Shown here: piece by piece, positions 1 to 6,459 of the stretch
Position numbering within the stretch: position 1 is the first letter of the stretch
How the letters are laid out: each line of letters starts with the position of its first letter
DNA from: Pseudomonadota bacterium
GTDB taxonomy: Bacteria > Pseudomonadota > Gammaproteobacteria > Steroidobacterales > Steroidobacteraceae
Assembly: GCA_018241455.1 (NCBI GenBank)
Contig: JAFEDW010000058.1
Coordinates: 1 to 10,069 of the forward strand
Direction: 5' to 3'
Length of the DNA: 10,069 nucleotides
Made by a program: the position numbers and the translations under genes
The notes under the pieces: generated by a model
Database searches by the model: none
Seen by the model: only the letters and a program-made list of their open reading frames with translations
Told to the model about the DNA's origin: nothing

Positions 1-1755
1 GACGACGCCGGCGTCGTCGACTACCCGAACCTGTACGTGCTCGACGCCAACGGCATCCCGGTGGCGCCCAACGGTGTGCTCGATCCGGCGGCGCAATACA
101 CGTCGAAGAAGGATGCCGACTGGGCGAAGATCGACTACATGCGCATGGCGACCACGTGGAAGCTCACTGATGCCGCCAAGCTCGTGTTCTCCGTCGTGCA
201 CCAGACCGACAACACCGGTGGTCGCCGGCAGATCACGGCGCCCGGCACGCCGAACTACGCGACCGGCGGTGTCTATGGTGACTACGAGCAGGGCGCGGTC
301 ATGCTCGAGCCGTCGGCGCGCAAGGTATCGGTGGTCAGCCTCGAAGGCACCTTCGATCTCGGCTTCGCCACGCTGACCTCGAGCAGCTCGTACACCGACC
401 ACACGGGCACGAGCACCAACGACAACTCCGGACTGTACGCCAAGGGCTGGCCGTTCCTGTACGACTACTATCCGCGCCTGATGGCGCAGAAGTACCGCGA
501 CTACTCCGACCGGAGCGTGGCGCAGGAACTGCGACTGGTGTCGAACACCAAGGGCAGCGTCGACTACATCGCCGGACTGTACTTCGAGCGCGAGCAACTC
601 CATTCCGGTGAAACCGACTGGGTGCGCGGCTTCTCGCAATGGTTCGCGGCGCAGGACGCGGTGACGCCGGGATTCGGTTCCTACTACGATCCGGTCGCGC
701 CGACCAGCGATCGCGATTTCCTGTATTCGCGCGGCGAGCAGTTCACCGAGAAGGCCGCCTTCGGCGAACTGACCTTCCACATCACCTCCGACTTCCAGGT
801 CACCGGCGGCGCACGCTGGTTCCAGGACAAGGACTCGAACCAGGTCTACGTGGTGCCCGACCTGCCGACACGCGTTGGTCTCTCCTCGCCCGTCACGCCC
901 GACACCAGCACCAACAAGACGATCTTCAAGCTCAACTCCTCGTACCGTGTCACGCCGCACGAGAACGTGTACTTCACGGCCTCGCAGGGCTATCGGCGCG
1001 GCGGCGTCAACGACATCCCGACCACCGGCTACATCGGCGAAAACCCGGGCTGGTTGAATTTCAAACCCGACACGCTGAACAACTACGAGCTCGGCATCAA
1101 GGGCGCGCATGACAGCTACAGCTTCAACGCTTCGCTGTTCCTGATCGACTGGAAGGACATCCAGCTCAATACGGCCACGCCGGTGTGGGGCTACTACGTG
1201 ACCGCCAATGCCGGCAAGGCGCGCTCGCAGGGCGTCGAGCTGGAGTTCCGCGGCAAGGTCGGCCACGCGCTGAGCTACGGATTGGGCTACGCCTACACCG
1301 ATGCCAAGCTCAGTGAGGATGCCGTACGGCCGTACGCCATTGCGCCGAACCCGCCGGTGCTGATTGCGCCGAGCGGCTCGCGCCTGCCGGCAGCACCAAC
1401 CAGTGTCATCAACGCATCGCTCGACTACACGATTGCACTGGCCGACGGCCGCACGCTGGTACCGCACCTCGACGGCTACTACCAGAGCGGCACGTTCAAC
1501 CGGCTGGCGCTGACACCCGCTGCGGCCATTCCGCTCGACTCGTATTCGCTGTGGAACGCCTCGCTGGCACTCAACGCAAGCAAGTGGACGCTGGTGCTGC
1601 AGGTGCGCAACCTCAGCAACGCGAAGGCCATCTCAGGCGTGTTCACCGAAGCGCAGTTCGGCAGCGCACCCGCCGATGGATTTGCCGGCAACACCAGCCG
1701 CGAGCTGATCACGACGCCGCGCACGATCGGATTGATCGCGAAGTACCGCTTCTGA
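1..1755 (+). CDS. TonB-dependent outer-membrane receptor, C-terminal barrel (5' partial)
   Basis: The frame is open from base 1 and ends at TGA 1753-1755, so 584 residues are visible and the N-terminus (signal peptide, TonB box, plug) lies outside the window. The visible part reads as alternating amphipathic beta strands rich in Tyr, Gly and Asn, as in the PF00593 barrel. Typical stretches are VAQELRLVS (about residue 173), GELTFHITSDFQVTGGARWF (about 255), NYELGIKG (about 361) and the very characteristic NAGKARSQGVELEF (about 403). The last residue is Phe (AKYRF), the normal C-terminal signal for BAM-assisted insertion of outer-membrane barrels. Such receptors import scarce ligands (siderophores, vitamins, glycans, other large nutrients) using TonB/ExbBD energy. 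The ligand cannot be told from the barrel alone. It is followed after 13 bases by a TPR sulfotransferase, a pairing that I recall seeing repeatedly beside receptors of this kind. Confidence 0.95.
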   Translation, partial: DDAGVVDYPNLYVLDANGIPVAPNGVLDPAAQYTSKKDADWAKIDYMRMATTWKLTDAAKLVFSVVHQTDNTGGRRQITAPGTPNYATGGVYGDYEQGAVMLEPSARKVSVVSLEGTFDLGFATLTSSSSYTDHTGTSTNDNSGLYAKGWPFLYDYYPRLMAQKYRDYSDRSVAQELRLVSNTKGSVDYIAGLYFEREQLHSGETDWVRGFSQWFAAQDAVTPGFGSYYDPVAPTSDRDFLYSRGEQFTEKAAFGELTFHITSDFQVTGGARWFQDKDSNQVYVVPDLPTRVGLSSPVTPDTSTNKTIFKLNSSYRVTPHENVYFTASQGYRRGGVNDIPTTGYIGENPGWLNFKPDTLNNYELGIKGAHDSYSFNASLFLIDWKDIQLNTATPVWGYYVTANAGKARSQGVELEFRGKVGHALSYGLGYAYTDAKLSEDAVRPYAIAPNPPVLIAPSGSRLPAAPTSVINASLDYTIALADGRTLVPHLDGYYQSGTFNRLALTPAAAIPLDSYSLWNASLALNASKWTLVLQVRNLSNAKAISGVFTEAQFGSAPADGFAGNTSRELITTPRTIGLIAKYRF

Positions 1756-1757
1756 TC

Positions 1758-1762
1758 AGGAA
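1758..1762 (+). promoter_or_regulatory. Ribosome binding site of the TPR-sulfotransferase gene
   Basis: AGGAA sits six bases before the GTG at 1769 and begins two bases after the stop codon of the receptor gene. It decides for the GTG start, since no ATG lies in frame nearby, and it places initiation close to the terminating ribosome, which favours translational coupling of the two genes. Confidence 0.75.
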
Positions 1763-1768
1763 CCGGCG

Positions 1769-3355
1769 GTGGCCAGCGTCCTGTTCAGTGAAGCGCAGCG
1801 TCTCATTGAAACCGGACGCTTCGCCGCCGCGGCGCGCTCCGCGCGCACGCTGCTGGCCGACGAACCCAGCCTGACCGAAGGTTGGCTGCTGCTGGCGCTG
1901 GCCGAACAGCGCCAGCAGCGGTTCGATGCCATGCTGGCAGCGCTGCGCAGCGCGCTGCGGCTGCAGCCGACCAATACCACCGTGCTGCTCAAGTTCCGCG
2001 AGGCGCAACTCTACTGCGGCCTGGGTGCCGAGGCACGCACGGGCCTCGCCGCACTCGAACGCGGCGCGCAGCAGGATGCACGGCTGCTCACGGCGATCGC
2101 GAACCTGTACACGGCAGCCGGCGCGCACGCCGATCGGCTGCGCTGCGCATTGCGGGCGCTGGAGCTGGCGCCCACCGATCGATCCATGCTGGCCAATGCC
2201 GCCGCCGCGGAAACTGCCTGCGGCCTGATCGTCGAGGCCGAGGCGCACCTCGACCAGCTGCTGGCGCGGTATCCGCAGGATTACGGCTCGTACTATCGCC
2301 GCAGCGTGCTGCGCCGGCAGACGCCCGAGCGCAATCACGTGCGCGGGATGAGCACGCGGCTGGCCGAGCTGCCGGTCGACTCGGCCGAGATCGTGCCGCT
2401 GTGCTTCGCGCTCGCCAAGGAATGCGAGGACCTGGGCGCGCACCTGCAGGCCGGTGCCTTCCTGCAGCGCGGCGCCGCGCAGCGCCGGCGCAACCTCTCC
2501 TACGGCGTGGCCGACGACGAACACGCCCTGCAGGTGATCACCGGGCAGTTCAGCACCGAGCGGCTGGCGGCCGCGCCGCCGTCGGGCACGCGTGGCGCGA
2601 CGGCGATCTTCGTCATGGGCCTGCCGCGCAGCGGCACGACGCTCATCGATCGCATCCTCAGCAGCCATTCGGCGGTGCAAAGCCTTGGCGAGATCAACGA
2701 CCTCGCCTACGCGATCATCGGCCAGACTTACGCAACGCTGGAAACCGACAGTGCTCCGCCCGCGCGCACCGAACTGATCCGGCGCGCCGCGCATCTGGAC
2801 GCGGCCACGCTCGGCGATGACTACCTGCGGCGCGTCGCCGGCTATGCGCGCAACCGTCCCCGCTTCATCGACAAGACACCGTGGAATTTCCTGTACCTTG
2901 GCCTGATCGCGCTCGCGCTGCCGGGTGCGCGCATCATCCACGTGCGGCGCGATCCGCTCGACAGCTGCTTCGCGCTCTACAAGACGCTGTTCCGCGATGG
3001 CTCGCCCTATTCCTACGACCTGCAGGACCTGGCGCGCTACTACCTCGCCTACCACCGGCTCATGGAACACTGGCGCCGCGCGTTGCCGGGAAGATTCCTC
3101 GATGTGGACTACGAGCGCGTGGTGCTCTCGCAGCAGCCGGCCACGCGCGAGCTGCTGGACTGGTGCGGGCTGCCGTTCGAACCGCAGTGCCTCGAGTTCC
3201 ATCTCAATACCGCACCGGCGGCGACGGCGAGCGCGGCGCAGGTGCGCGAACCGCTGCACGCGCGTTCGATCGGCAACTGGCGTCACTACGCAGCGCTGCT
3301 CGAACCGCTGATCGAGGCGTTACGCGCCGGCGGACTTGACGTCGGTGGCGGGTAG
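1769..3355 (+). CDS. TPR-containing sulfotransferase family protein
   Basis: A 528-residue protein starting with GTG behind a good AGGAA site. Residues 1 to about 230 are Ala/Leu-rich helical hairpins of TPR type (for example EAQRLIETGRFAAAARSA, then repeats with LALAEQRQQRFDAML and ALRALELAPTDRSMLANA), a likely protein-binding platform. From about residue 275 comes a sulfotransferase domain. GLPRSGTT at residues 284-291 is the 5'-phosphosulfate loop that binds PAPS; DKTPWN at 368-373 is a conserved core motif; VRRDPLD at 392-398 is the 3'-phosphate-binding segment. The usual serine eight residues after the Arg of this segment is Ala402 here. The family transfers sulfate from PAPS to a hydroxyl or amine; the acceptor is unknown. 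No signal peptide is seen, so it should be cytoplasmic. It follows the receptor gene by 13 bases and is probably co-transcribed with it. Its 3' end overlaps the convergent MFS gene by 36 bases. Confidence 0.92.
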   Translation: MASVLFSEAQRLIETGRFAAAARSARTLLADEPSLTEGWLLLALAEQRQQRFDAMLAALRSALRLQPTNTTVLLKFREAQLYCGLGAEARTGLAALERGAQQDARLLTAIANLYTAAGAHADRLRCALRALELAPTDRSMLANAAAAETACGLIVEAEAHLDQLLARYPQDYGSYYRRSVLRRQTPERNHVRGMSTRLAELPVDSAEIVPLCFALAKECEDLGAHLQAGAFLQRGAAQRRRNLSYGVADDEHALQVITGQFSTERLAAAPPSGTRGATAIFVMGLPRSGTTLIDRILSSHSAVQSLGEINDLAYAIIGQTYATLETDSAPPARTELIRRAAHLDAATLGDDYLRRVAGYARNRPRFIDKTPWNFLYLGLIALALPGARIIHVRRDPLDSCFALYKTLFRDGSPYSYDLQDLARYYLAYHRLMEHWRRALPGRFLDVDYERVVLSQQPATRELLDWCGLPFEPQCLEFHLNTAPAATASAAQVREPLHARSIGNWRHYAALLEPLIEALRAGGLDVGGG

Positions 3356-4555
3356 TTGCGCCGCGAGTCGCGCATCGAGCCGGTCAAGGCGTGCGGCCGG
3401 CAGCAATGCTGCCACCGTGCAGGCAATGATCACCAGCGTCGCGACGTCGATCAGCAATCCGTAGCGATCGGCACCCAGCAGCAGCGAGCCGACGAATGGC
3501 CCGCTGGCCAGTCCCATTTTCGAGGCGAAGCCGCCGAGCGCCGCGGCGCGGCCGGTCGTGTCACAGCGCGCGCACATGCCGAGCAGGTGCGCGATCACGA
3601 AGCCCCACGTGATGCCCGTGCCGACGTTGGCGAGCGCGTAGATGACTGGATTGGCGGAGCCGTGCAGCACGTACATGCCCAGCGCCGTGAACAGCAGCGC
3701 GACCGTCAGCATGCGCACGCGCCCGTAGCGCGTGCCGAGCACGACGACCAGCACGGATCCGAGCATGCCGATCCACGTCGATACGCCGACCACGGTGGCC
3801 GATTGCAGCGGATCGAGCGCGTAGTGGCGCGCCAGTCCGATGATGTACGAGAACAGCAGCATGTTCGAGAACTGGAACAGGAACACCGACAGCAAGGCCA
3901 TCGCGAGCATCAGCAGGCCCGCCGGCACGCGGGCCGCGGCGCGGCTGGCGGCCTCGGTAGCGGGTTCGTCGCGACGCGGATAGGCGGCCAGGAACGGCAC
4001 CATGGCCAGCGTGGCCAGGCTGAAGAGAGCGAGCGCCGCGAACAGCGCCGCCGTGCCGAACATCGGCACGAGGCGCGGCAACACCATGACGCCGAGGCCC
4101 CCCAAGCCGCCCTGCACCACCAGCAGCACGCCGAAGGCGCGCTCTGGATGGGCGGTGCGCGCAATCACGGAAAAGGAGAAGCCGACCAGGCAGCCACCCA
4201 CGGTGCCGTGCAGCGCGCGTATCGCCAACAACGCCGTGCTGCTGCCGACGAACATGCTCGCCACGTCGACGCCGATGAGCAGGAGCAACAACGCATAGGC
4301 TGTGCGCCGCCATGGCCAGCGCGTCACCAGCAGCGTCGCGAGCAGCGCGCCGACCGCGGCCCCGTACACATTCGCGGAACCGATACGACCGGCGACGGCG
4401 GCGCTGAAATGGAGCCCGGTCTGCAACCCCTCGACGATCGCGGGCATGATGTTGACGTACATGAACCCGGCAGTCGCCAGGAACGACAGCAGCACGGCGG
4501 CAACGAGGCCGTCGGGAGCGGCCCGCGGCCGGCGGGCGAACAGGTTCATCGGCAT
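3320..4555 (-). CDS. MFS transporter, 12 membrane segments
   Basis: A 411-residue, highly hydrophobic protein. Twelve membrane segments can be read at about residues 17-37, 54-76, 86-103, 107-131, 143-163, 166-190, 213-241, 253-275, 281-300, 303-328, 337-361 and 366-387. A charged cytoplasmic loop (about 191-212) separates the two six-helix halves, as in the major facilitator superfamily. The loop after helix 2 is VTRWPWRR, a weak version of the GxxxDRxGRR signature. The Gly-rich helix 5 (VVQGGLGGLGVMVLP) is a common MFS feature. The substrate and direction of transport cannot be assigned. ATG 4555 is preferred over ATG 4549 (third codon) because GGAG lies 10 bases ahead of it. It diverges from a MocR-type regulator over a 95-base spacer, an arrangement in which the regulator often controls the transporter. 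Its end overlaps the sulfotransferase gene, and no terminator is seen there. Confidence 0.93.
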   Translation of the reverse strand: MPMNLFARRPRAAPDGLVAAVLLSFLATAGFMYVNIMPAIVEGLQTGLHFSAAVAGRIGSANVYGAAVGALLATLLVTRWPWRRTAYALLLLLIGVDVASMFVGSSTALLAIRALHGTVGGCLVGFSFSVIARTAHPERAFGVLLVVQGGLGGLGVMVLPRLVPMFGTAALFAALALFSLATLAMVPFLAAYPRRDEPATEAASRAAARVPAGLLMLAMALLSVFLFQFSNMLLFSYIIGLARHYALDPLQSATVVGVSTWIGMLGSVLVVVLGTRYGRVRMLTVALLFTALGMYVLHGSANPVIYALANVGTGITWGFVIAHLLGMCARCDTTGRAAALGGFASKMGLASGPFVGSLLLGADRYGLLIDVATLVIIACTVAALLPAARLDRLDARLAAQLPATDVKSAGA

Positions 4556-4565
4556 GTGGCGCGGA

Positions 4566-4569
4566 CTCC
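4566..4569 (-). promoter_or_regulatory. Ribosome binding site of the MFS gene
   Basis: On the - strand GGAG lies 10 bases upstream of ATG 4555 and 16 bases upstream of the alternative ATG 4549, so it supports the first ATG as the start. Spacing is slightly long but acceptable. Confidence 0.5.
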
Positions 4570-4581
4570 GTTATCGGCAGC

Positions 4582-4609
4582 TTGGCAGGCGCGCCAGACC
4601 CCCTATAGG
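4582..4609 (+). promoter_or_regulatory. Sigma-70-like promoter of the MocR-type regulator
   Basis: TTGGCA (4582-4587, one mismatch to TTGACA) and TATAGG (4604-4609, four of six matching TATAAT) are separated by 16 bases. The predicted transcript start is near 4616, giving a leader of about 35 bases before ATG 4651. The -10 element sits in the palindrome CCTATAGG (4602-4609), so the same bases could serve as a -10 for the divergent MFS gene, but no convincing -35 is visible on that strand. This is a visual match only. Confidence 0.5.
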
Positions 4610-4639
4610 TCCAGTCGCATCTCCCCGATGGATCCAGTC
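4610..4639. repeat. TCCAGTC direct repeat in the divergent spacer, candidate operator
   Basis: TCCAGTC occurs at 4610-4616 and again at 4633-4639, 23 bases apart, about two helical turns. The first copy falls between the -10 element and the predicted start site, and the second lies in the leader of the regulator gene. Overlapping the second copy are short inverted repeats, CAGT-N3-ACTG (4635-4645) and GTCA-N3-TGAC (4637-4647). MocR-family regulators such as GabR and PdxR commonly bind direct repeats in divergent promoter regions, so this is the natural candidate for autoregulation. The repeat is seen; its function is inferred. Confidence 0.45.
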
Positions 4640-4650
4640 ATACTGACGGC

Positions 4651-6459
4651 ATGAAGGCGCCCCGCTTCGGCTTCAGCATCACCGTCGACCGGCAGGGCCC
4701 GTTGAGCCTGCAGCAGCAAGTGCGCCAGCGCATCATCGATGCGCTGAGCCACGGCGTGCTGCGCCCTGGCCGCCGCCTGCCTTCGACCCGCCTGCTCGCC
4801 AGCCAGACCGGACTGTCGCGCAATACGATAACACTGGCCTACGACGCGCTGCTGGCCGAAGGCCACCTCGAGAGCCGCGCGCGCAGCGGCATCTATGTGC
4901 CGAGCAAGCCGCCGGCCGAACGCGTGACCACGGGCCGCCGCGGGCTGCGGCGCGTCGCCGCCACCGGCGAGCGCGGCGCGGCGCCGCAGGAGGAGTCCGG
5001 CTTCCGCGTACCGCCGAACTGGCTGCAGTACCCGCATCCGTTCATCGACGGCTGCCTCGAGCCGGACCTGCTGCCGGTCGACGGCTGGCGAGAGGCGCTG
5101 CGGCTGGCGTTTTCCAAGCACGATCTGCTGCGCTGGGGCACGACTGGCGGAGATTCCGACGACGCACGCTTCATCGACGAGCTGCGCACCAAGGTCCTGC
5201 CGACCTGGGGCCTCGATGCCGGGCCCGATGAAGTGCTGGCGACCGTCTCGAACCAGCAGGCATTGCACCTGGTCATGGCCTCGCTCATCGAACGCGGCAC
5301 TCCCGTGGCATTCGATGCGGGCATCGACGGCGAGGTGCAACGGCAGGCGTTGGCGCGTGGCGCGACGCTGGCGCCGCTGCGCTGGGAGGGTTCGGGTGCC
5401 AAGCTGGCGACATCGATCCCGCGGGGCGCGGTAGTGCTGGCCGGCTCGCGCCGCGCCACGCCCGGCGCCGGCCGAACGCGCGAGCGCGCCGCAGCCTTGC
5501 TGCAGGCCGCGGCCGAGAGCCACGCGACCATCGTCGAGTGCGTGCCGGGCTCCGACCTGCTCGAGCCAGCGCGCGAAGCCGTCAGCCTGCGTGGCCTCGC
5601 ACGCGGCGAGCACGTGGTTTCGGTCGGCGGCCTCGCGGCCGTGACGGCGCTGGGCACGGCGCCCGGCCTCGTGCACGGCGACGCGCGGCTGATCGCCCGC
5701 ATCCGCGCGCTGCGCCGGCACAGCGGCGCCGAGTTTCCCGGCGGCATGCAGCGCGCGTGGGCCTATTTCATCGGGCTCGGTCACTACGCGGGCGCGCTGG
5801 CGCGCGCCAATGTGCGCCTGCTCGAGCGGCGCACCGCGCTGCGCGACGCGCTCAATCACTACCTGCACCGCTTCGTGCGCATCGAGACGCGGCCGGGCTC
5901 GAGCGCCTACTGGATCAGCGGCGGGCCGCAATGGAACGCGCTGCACGTGGCACGTGCCGCCGCCAATATCGGCGTGCTGATCGAACCGGTCGCGGCAGCC
6001 GGTGAGACGGCGCAATTGTGCATGGGCGTGACCAGCATCCGCACCGAACGGATCCGCGCCGGCGTGCAGGAACTGGCGCGCATCGTGCGCGCCGATCCGC
6101 AACTGGGTTCGCGCAGCCTGCGCGAGGACAGCGTCGCGCCGCTGGCCGGAACCGCGCTGCAGCGCGCACTGGCCGGCGCAACGCTGCTCTACAACACCGT
6201 CTACGGCGAACCCTGCACGATCACGCTGGGGAGCGACGGCACGCTGAGCGGGCGCGCGGGCTACTCGAACGAAGACCGTGACAGCGGCCGCTGGTGGGTC
6301 GAGGGCGATCGCTGGTACCGCCAGTGGCAGCACTGGGCCTATGGCGAAAGCCTCGGACTGATCACGGTCATCGAAGGCGAACAGCTGCGCTGGTACAACG
6401 CCGACGGCCTGTTCATCGACACCGCCGTCATCGTGCGCCGGCGCGGCGCCCGCGCATGA
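4651..6459 (+). CDS. MocR-type GntR regulator with degenerate PLP domain and extra C-terminal domain
   Basis: A 602-residue protein, longer than the usual 450-500 of the MocR family. Residues about 15-85 are a clear GntR winged helix-turn-helix (LRPGRRLPSTRLLASQTGLS, then SRNTITLAYDALLAEGHLES and RSGIYV). Residues about 130-500 follow the fold-type I aminotransferase pattern: DGWREAL, VLATVSNQQALHLVMASLIE, and near the end LCMGVTSIRTERIRAGVQEL. The cofactor site is lost. Where MocR proteins have SFSK followed by PGLRLG, this one has SVGG (324-327) and no Lys or Arg; the DDYDSE motif is ECVPGSD (296-302); the TPxHQxPxG motif reads SRRATPGAG (266-274). Residues about 511-598 form an added domain rich in Trp and Tyr (RWWVEGDRWYRQWQHW at 547-562). 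The DNA-binding role is secure. The effector is probably not a PLP aldimine, by inference. ATG 4651 has no visible Shine-Dalgarno. The stop overlaps the start of the hydrolase gene. Confidence 0.9.
   Translation: MKAPRFGFSITVDRQGPLSLQQQVRQRIIDALSHGVLRPGRRLPSTRLLASQTGLSRNTITLAYDALLAEGHLESRARSGIYVPSKPPAERVTTGRRGLRRVAATGERGAAPQEESGFRVPPNWLQYPHPFIDGCLEPDLLPVDGWREALRLAFSKHDLLRWGTTGGDSDDARFIDELRTKVLPTWGLDAGPDEVLATVSNQQALHLVMASLIERGTPVAFDAGIDGEVQRQALARGATLAPLRWEGSGAKLATSIPRGAVVLAGSRRATPGAGRTRERAAALLQAAAESHATIVECVPGSDLLEPAREAVSLRGLARGEHVVSVGGLAAVTALGTAPGLVHGDARLIARIRALRRHSGAEFPGGMQRAWAYFIGLGHYAGALARANVRLLERRTALRDALNHYLHRFVRIETRPGSSAYWISGGPQWNALHVARAAANIGVLIEPVAAAGETAQLCMGVTSIRTERIRAGVQELARIVRADPQLGSRSLREDSVAPLAGTALQRALAGATLLYNTVYGEPCTITLGSDGTLSGRAGYSNEDRDSGRWWVEGDRWYRQWQHWAYGESLGLITVIEGEQLRWYNADGLFIDTAVIVRRRGARA

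Noticed and set aside
1709..3286. Long open frame (525 codons) antisense to the sulfotransferase gene
   Set aside because: The translation is Arg/Gln/Ala-rich low-complexity sequence without family resemblance, the usual shadow of a GC-rich gene. The + strand frame carries the PAPS motifs.
4588..4595. Palindrome GGCGCGCC in the divergent spacer as an operator
   Set aside because: An 8-base GC-only palindrome is expected by chance in DNA of this composition, and the flanking bases do not extend it.
4639..4651. A -10 element CATACT just ahead of ATG 4651, giving a leaderless regulator mRNA
   Set aside because: It fits the lack of a Shine-Dalgarno, but the bases 17 upstream (CGCATC) do not resemble a -35, whereas TTGGCA-N16-TATAGG further upstream is a better promoter.
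3356..4654. Open frame of 432 codons on the + strand opposite the MFS gene
   Set aside because: The product is Arg/His/Gln-rich with no hydrophobic or domain pattern, while the - strand encodes twelve membrane helices.
4651..6459. Annotation as a PLP-dependent aminotransferase enzyme
   Set aside because: A GntR wHTH leads the protein and the PLP lysine and Asp motifs are missing, so a regulator without transaminase activity is the better reading.
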